Positions 57,501 through 64,000 of a stretch of DNA of 64,000 bases are shown piece after piece. The first letter of the stretch is position 1; every line of letters begins with the position of its first letter. This DNA comes from Mycteria americana (Eukaryota > Chordata > Aves > Ciconiiformes > Ciconiidae), in NCBI RefSeq assembly GCF_035582795.1, contig NC_134366.1, forward strand, positions 153,435,519 to 153,499,518, read 5' to 3'. The position numbers and the translations under genes are program-made. The notes below the pieces were generated by a model that saw only the letters and a program-made list of their open reading frames with translations, did not search any database and was not told where the DNA came from.

Positions 57501-60500
57501 TGCGACTGCTAACAGTTATTCTCACTGATCACAGGTGTCAGTCAGGTGTTAAGCAGTAAAGCTGCATTGGCATCTGAAGATTTAGTTAAGCCTGCCCACT
57601 ACTGCCTAAGTCCTACCTAGATCCACAAACTAGGTGATCCTCTGCCTACATTGGCAGACGGGCACAAACTAAGAAGCATTTTCAGAATATGCTACCCATA
57701 CTGTTAAGTGTCCTCTATTCTGTGTGTAACAATCAGATATTCACTGGCTGGAGAGAAGCACCAGGCCAGGGCACTGCTACACAGCTGTGGAGACCCATGC
57801 TCTAGGCACTGCTTCCACAAATCCTGGAGTTACTTGTGCCTCTGCCTCTACGCTTACTTAATTGTTCCCATGCACAGCTTCAACCTCACAACACACACAA
57901 TTGCTTGTTCTGTGCTTTGTAGCAACACATGCTTACACATCTGTAGGTCCTATTGCCTAGAGCTAAGTCCGGAGAGCAGATGGTCTCCAGCTGTATCATT
58001 GTGTGCTCTGGTTTCATCCATCTTTCCTGAACTGAACCATGCCTGTTGGAGTGGGGTGTCTCAGGGCAGGCAGGAGGCTGGCAGGAAAACTGAGCAACAG
58101 AGCAGAAAAGCAGCACTGTCAATGCAGGATACAACCTTTTCCCGCTGAGAACCGCTGCACCAGTCCTAAGCGTGGAGTTAGACATAGCATTCCCCTGAAG
58201 GGGTGGGTTTGCTTGTGGTTTTGAAGGTGAGCCATTCTGGCCACTGGGCTATGTAAGAAACGTGGTGGGAACTCTGCTGTCCCGGGCAATTGTGTCTTCC
58301 TGGCAGAGGAAGATGCAGCCTTGCATTGCTTGTCTCCATGTGAAGAGGCTGGTGTGATTAAGGAGTCACTTATTGTTCATACCGAGCAACCTCACTGGTG
58401 CACGACTGATTTACGCCGCTATGTCTGCTGTGCCTCACACATAGAAAGCATGAGTTTAAGCACTTTAGTAAGCTCTGTTAAAAAATAGGCCATAGTATCT
58501 GACCTGACATTTCTATCATCATTTTCTATACTTAGTCCTCGTGTGAAATTCATTGATTATAACAGACTTAGGATCAGGTGCTGTGAACGTGAAATCCACA
58601 CTGAATTTAGAAACCCATGGACATGATCCATTGATTTTGGTGATATTTGCTCTGATAGGGTGCAGTGTGTTCTCTGCTTGTAGTCGAAGAAAGAAGAAAC
58701 TGCCATTACAATGCTCAGGCAGCACGTCAAGTGCACGCTAGGAATTTCGCCCGCTCTCAGACAAGACCTGAAACAGAAACCAGCCACATCATCTCTGGCT
58801 TTGATATGGCATCACAATGAACCCAGCTTGGGACCCTTGGTAGTTCAGAAGATACTTTTGGATCACTCCTGGCTGGCTGCTGTTATAACCTGCAGTCATT
58901 GTGCATCCTGCAGCCGGAGTCATTACAGCTTCTTCTGTGTGCGAGGAACTTCCACTTTCTAGGCGGGTGCGCCACTGTCGGAGCCTTAGCCTGACCCTGA
59001 GGTTTTGCAATGCTCAGTGGCTCATACATATTCAAGGCAAAAAACCACCAACCCTTTGTCCTTGGTTTGGTAAGTTTAGTCATTCCTGTACGTACAGCTT
59101 CAGTAACACAAGTGCTTTATGACAAGAATAGTCAGAGTCTGAGGAATTTTTCTTAGTAATAGTACAGAACACGTATTTATAGAATAACTTGTAGAGGAAG
59201 GTGCCGTTTCAGTTAGCAATAACCATGTTTGCAATTTATTAATTTAAAATGCACTGAAAAACTGGAATTGTTGATGTTCCCAGACGTGTTAAGGTGGCAC
59301 TGAAAGAAGACAGAGAAGGAAGCACAGAGCATCATAAAGTTACAACTTTACTAAAACTGTGCATTACAAACCTGGAAAATGGTATTTGGATTGTACCTTG
59401 AAATGAACTAACTTGAAATATCCTTAAAACATCCAAACATCCTTACCTCTGCCCTGCAGAGATGAAATCCCAGAGCCATCCCATTTGTCTTGAGAGGGTG
59501 CTGGCATCAGCACATTCAGCATAGAGAGGGAAGAAAAAGGAGAGATAAAGAAATCATGACTCTGAAGAAGCAACTGGTTATTTTTCCTCCTTCTGTCTTC
59601 CCTGGGCACAAGTGCCTACCTGCAGCCCTAAGACACTTCTGTGGGACTGAGTTTTGCACAGCCACATTCTTTGGATAGGAATGACTGGCTTACATTTCTT
59701 TCCCTAAAAAGTGAGCCAGAAAGAAGCCATTGTGTCTACCTTCTGCCCAGTGGCCCAGCGGAGGGAGGCTTTGTTTCAGTTCCTTGCACTAAGGTGATTT
59801 AAAGTAATTTTTCCTTTTCTTCCCCAGAAAATGCCTTCAGCACCGGGCAACTCAGGGAAGGGCTGAGGAGCGAAGGAGAAGCAATACGTTCTGGTGCCCT
59901 GAGGCCAGACCATTACAGCCACGGCAGTAAGAGCATCGCACCTGCAGGATTTGGACACTGTTGTCAGCATGTGCCAGACGCTCAGCGCACCCCAAAAGCA
60001 GGCAGGCCTCTGAGATGACTTTGCTGGGGCATACTTAACCCGTGCTTAGCTGCAGCTCCTCGTAGATCTGCTTCTGCTCATGCAGCTGCTGGTTCCCACC
60101 CTCCCCGATGTGGATACAACTATTTGGGCAGAAACATAGCTCCGCTGAAAAAATAAACCCTTTTCTGTTACGTGTTATTTTCAGCCCAGATCAGTTCCCT
60201 GTTCATCACCTGGACTCCCAAGTGTGATGTCCTCACTTGGGAGTGAAGGGTGGGAATCACAGGAAAAGGAAGGAGAGAGTAGCATCATCTGGTGTCCTGT
60301 ATTTTCCTCCAAAAGCATGGAGACCAAGGGATGGATTCACTTGACCCAAGGGATCACCTAGATTCCCTTTACAGCAGATGGAAGGACACAAGCAGCTGCG
60401 CCATATGACCCATTTAATCCTAAAGCAGTCAGGACAAGTTGTGCCCCACATGTGCACGTTGTCCATAAAAAGAATTGCGAGTGGCAAGCGCACATGCAGA

Positions 60501-60674
60501 GATGTAAAAGCAGATGAGGCCAGTCACACTCCTACAGCCTCTCAGGACTTGAAGGCGGTACTGGAAGGGCTCTTGGGACCACAGGTTTGTAAGGTCCATC
60601 TAATTGCTCTGAGGTGCCAAAGTGATTTTGAATGTCGCCCTTATTTTTTTCTTGACCAAATAGATTAAAAGGAT
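44757..60674. other. Long intergenic stretch without a recognised gene
   Basis: No exon set, RNA gene or clear mobile element was recognised in about 16 kb. It holds an A16 run (48718-48733), a CTG pentamer run (about 47751-47766), an AAT microsatellite (54558-54597), an A-rich run near 52596-52609, and a GC-rich patch at about 57190-57430. In other amniotes DCSTAMP follows RIMS2; I looked for its long membrane-protein frame and did not see it, so it presumably lies beyond the window. Old decayed repeats may be present that I cannot recognise by eye. Confidence 0.55.
54558..54597 (+). repeat. (AAT)13 microsatellite
   Basis: About 13 uninterrupted copies of the trinucleotide AAT/ATA. The run is pure, so it is probably length-variable among individuals. 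The poly-isoleucine frame on the other strand is an artefact. Confidence 0.97.
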
Positions 60675-61315
60675 TTTCATGCACCACCGCAGGCTGGGAG
60701 CCAACTGGCTGGGAAGCAACTTTGCAGAGAAAGTCCTGGGAATGTGGACAAGAGGTTGACCATGAGCCAGCAGTGTGGCCTTGCGGCAGGGAAGCCAATG
60801 TATCCTGGGCTGTATTAGGCTTAGTGTTGCCAGCAGTTCGAGGGAGGTGATCCTTCCCCTCTGCTCAGCACTGGTGAGACCCATCTGGAGCACTGTGCCC
60901 AGTACAAGAGAGACAAGGACATACTGGAGCAAGCCCAGTGAAGGGTCACAGAGATGATTAAGGGACTGGAGCATCTGTCATATGAAGAGAGGCTGAGAGA
61001 GCTGGGGATGTTCAGGTTAAAGAAGAGGTGGCTCAGGGGGATCTCATCAGTGTGCGTAAATACCTGATGGGGTGTGGGTGTAAAGAAGAGGAGCCAGACT
61101 CTTCTCGGTGGTGCCCAGTGCAGGGACAAGAGGCAACGGGGGCACACTGAAATAAAGTAAATCCAATTTCAACATAAGAAAAAAATATTTTTACTGTTCA
61201 GTGGGTCAAACAGTGGAGCAGGTTGCCCAGAGAGGTTGTGGAGTCTCCATCCTTGGAGCAACCCTGAGCAACCTGCTGTAGCTGACCCTGCTCTGAGCGG
61301 AGGGCTGGACTAAGT
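60675..61315 (+). mobile_element. CR1 LINE, 3' portion, left part (interrupted by an LTR)
   Basis: The text starts in the end of the CR1 second open frame (GGCTGGGAGCCAACTGGCTG, TTGACCATGAGCCAGCAGTG, AATGTATCCTGGGCTG, TCGAGGGAGGTGATCCT). It continues into the 3' untranslated part (GAGAGGCTGAGAGAGCTGGG, GGTTGCCCAGAGAGGTTGTG, TGGAGTCTCCATCCTTGGAG). The coding part is broken by small deletions and stops. The element is split at 61316-61320 by a solo LTR and resumes at 61927. Confidence 0.92.
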
Positions 61316-61320
61316 GATAT

Positions 61321-61921
61321 TGTCGTGGTTTAACCCCATCTGGCAACTAAGCCCCACACAGCTGCTCGCTCACTCCCCTCCTGGTGGGGTGGGGGAGAGA
61401 ATTAGAAGTGTAAAAGTGAGAAAACTTGTGGGCTGAGATAAAGACAGTTTAAGAGGTAAAGCAAAAGCCGTGCACACAAGCAAAGCAAAACCAGGAATTC
61501 ATTCACTGCTTCCCATGGGCAGGCAGGTGCTCAGCCATCTCCAGGAAAGCAGGGCTCCATCACGCATTAACGGTTACTTGGGAAGTACCAGGGTTACTTG
61601 TCTTGGGAAGACAAACACCATCACTCCAAACATCCCCCCTTCCTTCTTATTCCCCCAGCTTTATATGCTGAGCCTGATGCCATATGGTCTGGAATATCCC
61701 TTTGGTCAGTCGGGGTCAGCTGTCCCAGCTGTGTCCCCTCCCAGCTTCTTGTGCACCTGGCAGAGCATGGGAAGCTGAAAAGGCCTTGATTTAGTATAAG
61801 CACTACTTAGCAACAATTAAAATACCTCTGTATTATCAACACTTTCAGCACAAATCCAAAACATAACCCTATACTAGCTACTATAAAGAAAATTAACTCT
61901 ATCCTAGCCAAAACCAGCACA
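61321..61921 (-). mobile_element. Solo LTR of an avian endogenous retrovirus, 601 bp
   Basis: The element begins TGTCGTGGTTTAACCCCA and ends AACCAGCACA, so it has the TG...CA ends of an LTR. It is flanked by the 5-bp direct repeat GATAT (61316-61320 and 61922-61926), a clean target-site duplication; 5 bp fits ERVL-like integrases. No internal retroviral sequence adjoins it, so it is a solo LTR. A TATAAAG box on the minus strand (about 61660-61667) suggests the minus orientation. The sequence type is one I associate with bird genomes. The ends and duplication look intact. Confidence 0.93.
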
Positions 61922-61972
61922 GATATCCAGAGGTGTCTGCCAGCCTCAAGTACTCTTTGATTCTGTGATTTT
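61922..61972 (+). mobile_element. CR1 LINE, 3' end, right part after the LTR
   Basis: After the second GATAT the CR1 text resumes (CCAGAGGTGTCTGCCAGCC...) and ends TTTGATTCTGTGATTTTTT, a worn terminal repeat. Joined in order with the part before 61315 it gives one continuous CR1 3' end, so the LTR inserted into an existing CR1. Confidence 0.88.
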
Positions 61973-62964
61973 TTAAAGACCTGGCTTTAAAATATTTTTC
62001 CTTCACGTTGTCATTGCTGGGAAGCATTAAGCTTTTGTGGCTGTCTCAGTGATACATCAGCAACAGTCAACATGGTTCACTTCAGTTAGTTAGCTCAACT
62101 TTGAATTTTCTGGGCTCAGAATAGGTGATTTGGGGTATGTGTTTCATTCTTACCCTTATCTTGTTGATGAGCAGCTTTATCTCCATTTTAATATACATTT
62201 GTCTAGAAATATCTTTGGGCTTTAAAAGTTAGCAAAGAGTTCATAAATAAACACTGAACAACATCCCTTGCTATTTTTAATATTTTGCTGTTATGGAGTC
62301 TGGTGGTAAAACCACTCAAATTTTTTCAACTTTTAAGGAGAGGTTCAGAACAGACCAAAGCAGTCAGAGCACACTGGCCAGCAAAACCATGTTTGCATTG
62401 CCAGAGCAGCACAAAACCAGCCAAGCCTTACTTGTCTTTACTTCCCAAATGTCTCATTTCCTTAGCACACTCTGTTATAAAGACCAGTATTTTGTGAGGG
62501 GCAGAATAGTTCTAGTTCCTTTTGTTCACGTGTCCCTGGTTCGTTACAGGAAATACAAGCACTACAGGTCAGTGGTAACAGGTGTCAGTCAGACAGGAGA
62601 AAACTCCTAGCTGTCAACTACAATGTCATATAAGATAATCAATGAAATAGTCATCGTTTAGGGTGTTTACAATGTAATGTTTTTCTAAACGTAGCTGATG
62701 CATAAGATTACTCTGACTTTAAACTACAGCTAAAGTTTGGGTGATCTGTGTTTTTGTGCTACCGGACTCATTTGAGACACATTCAAAACAAGGAATGGAC
62801 ACGTGATGAAGCTCCCAAAGGCTCTAGGGTTGACATGAAAAATGGATGAACAGACCCACATGGCAGTTCTTAGAAAACTCAAGAAGTAAGAGCTGGCAGA
62901 GCATGTGCTCTATTTTCCAAACATTAAGTCCTTCAAGTATCGAAGTTAGGATGTGACAGACTGA
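61973..62964. other. AT-rich intergenic spacer
   Basis: No gene or mobile element recognised. One 105-codon frame (62293-62610, MESGGKTTQIFSTFKERFRT...) has no family resemblance that I know and no promoter or splice context. Confidence 0.6.
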
Positions 62965-63297
62965 ATGGATAGACAGCTAGATGGGTAAAAAACAGATTGG
63001 GGGGGTCAGGCTCAGAGGGCAGTGGTTAATGGACCATAATCCACTTGGATGCTGCAGAAGTAGAGTGCAGGGGTCTATCCTGGAACCTGTCCACTTAAAC
63101 ATCTTTACTGATGACCTGGAGGAGGTGGTGGAATCTGCTCTCATCAAGTTTGCATACAGCATTGAACTGGGGGGGGGAATCAGCCAGTATGTTCAAGGGC
63201 TACGCTGCCATTCAGAGGCACTTAGCGAGGCTGGAGGAATGGGCCAAAAGGACAAATTCAGCAAAGGCAAATGCAAAGTCCTGTGCCTGGGGAGGAA
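62965..63297 (+). mobile_element. CR1 LINE, internal reverse-transcriptase fragment (defective)
   Basis: The translated frame reads HLNIFTDDLEEVVESALIKF then RLEEWAKR and KFSKGKCKVLCLGRNS in shifted frames, matching the palm-to-thumb part of the CR1 reverse transcriptase. The place where the catalytic FADD motif belongs reads FAYS, so the active site is lost, and at least one frameshift follows around the G9 run near 63169-63177. This is an internal fragment with neither the 5' nor the 3' end of CR1. Confidence 0.88.
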
Positions 63298-63375
63298 TAG
63301 TAGAATCGTGAGATAACAGGATAATTCAGGTTAGATGGGACCTCAGTAGGGCTCTCGTCCAGCTTCCTGCTGGGG
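63298..63375 (-). mobile_element. Probable CR1 3' end in the opposite orientation
   Basis: Read on the minus strand this gives the common CR1 tail order: AGGTCCCATCTAACCTGAATT, then TATCCTGTTATCTCACGATTCTACT, a diverged terminal repeat. It abuts the sense CR1 fragment ending at 63297, so two CR1 pieces meet head-on. The limit further right is unclear; sequence to about 63480 could also belong. Confidence 0.65.
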
Positions 63376-64000
63376 AGGGGACTTGGGAGGGGTACGGACA
63401 TCAGCGTCCAGGTAATGATATGGCCTGGTGAGGCGGGCCAGGATGGGAGGCTCTTCAGTTTGACACAACACATGTTTGAGAAACCACTCACCTTTTATGA
63501 GATTCAAGTTCTGAAATGCAAACGGTGGTGAAATTTTAACCCACAGGATTACTGCAAAAGACTACTTGGCAGAATTTATTACATTTAATAGTTTGCTATA
63601 GGACTAGCTCCTGGCTTTGGTGTAAAACAGGAGCATCTGAAACCCTGTACGACAGTAGGAGTCTCGTGGTGGTGTTTTTAAGAGATAGTGCATACCAGCC
63701 ACTCTAAATAATCTGTTGCGTTATTCCATGCTGACTCCTGATATTAAGTCGGGAAGCGCCTCGGAAAGGCATTTCCAGGGCTGCAGAAGCAGGCAGCTGC
63801 CTGGCATGGGGCACGGGCTCTGCCAGGCTTGGGCTGGCACAGCATGGGGCTGGCAGCTCAGGGAGCTCAGGGTGGTGGCAGGCTGCCCGCAGGGATGTGG
63901 GTGCTGCCAGCCCAAACCCAGGCTGGCTTTTCATCGGGGATCAGCCAAGACTGCAGGCTGGCAGCGGAGGTGGCAGCCCTGGGGTCCCCAAGGGAGAAGT
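63376..64000. other. Right edge, GC-rich low-CpG DNA
   Basis: No gene recognised. From about 63740 the sequence becomes GC-rich with many GGCTGGCA/GGCAGCTC-like words but few CpG, unlike the two CpG-rich patches in this window. The words GCTGGCA and CAGGCTGG recur several times, which suggests a degenerate minisatellite. The block runs off the edge of the window. Confidence 0.5.

Noticed and set aside
58553-58741. 62-codon frame with a hydrophobic segment and RRKKK (possible small membrane protein)
   Set aside because: It has overlapping open frames on the opposite strand, no homologue that I recognise and no splice or promoter context.
41661-64000. The next gene in amniote order after RIMS2 (DCSTAMP)
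   Set aside because: No long multi-pass membrane-protein frame or recognisable exon was found in the rest of the window.
1-64000. CRISPR arrays, operons, riboswitches or tRNA genes
   Set aside because: None was seen, and the sequence is vertebrate nuclear DNA; no cloverleaf with internal A and B boxes was noticed.

Overview
This window is vertebrate nuclear DNA and almost certainly comes from a bird. The evidence is several CR1 LINE fragments, some ending in the avian-style ATTCTATGAT-type 3' repeat, one solo LTR of an avian endogenous-retrovirus type, and no Alu, L1 or MIR-like sequence that I could recognise. Most of the window is AT-rich, non-coding intron or intergenic DNA. There is no bacterial-style gene packing, and most long open frames are chance frames or conceptual translations of CR1.

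One gene is clearly supported: the 3' part of RIMS2 (regulating synaptic membrane exocytosis 2, RIM2) on the + strand. Six exons assemble with consensus GT-AG junctions and consistent phases into a complete short protein of 281 residues (270 from an internal methionine). It corresponds to the RIM2-gamma isoform: a gamma-specific N-terminal exon (20334-20463) inside a CpG island, followed by five exons shared with the long alpha and beta isoforms (34366-34507, 35833-35945, 36690-36791, 37705-37844, 38295-38513). These encode the linker and the C-terminal C2B domain. The 3' UTR probably runs to a poly(A) signal at 41213.

Layout: 1 to about 19.3 kb is sequence upstream of the gamma promoter, inferred to be a large intron of the long isoforms, with a CR1 copy at 10.2-10.7 kb. 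A second CR1 fragment (19.33-19.57 kb) lies directly against the gamma CpG island (about 19.64-20.75 kb). Intron 1 (20.5-34.4 kb) is AT-rich. The C2B exons cluster at 34.4-38.5 kb. From 41.25 kb to the end the sequence is intergenic, with a small CpG-rich patch just after the RIMS2 end (41.4-41.66 kb), CR1 copies at 44.3, 60.7 and 63.0 kb, and a 601-bp solo LTR inserted into the 60.7-kb CR1 with a 5-bp target duplication. No second protein-coding gene was recognised.

The most interesting signals are regulatory. A perfect 23-nt inverted pair of GGGGCC-type tracts brackets the start of gamma intron 1. Exon 2 has a triple NAG acceptor. Three exact Pumilio-type motifs sit within about 150 nt near the distal poly(A) site. 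The CpG patch behind the gene has no visible gene to explain it. I see no sign of a wholly new biological system.
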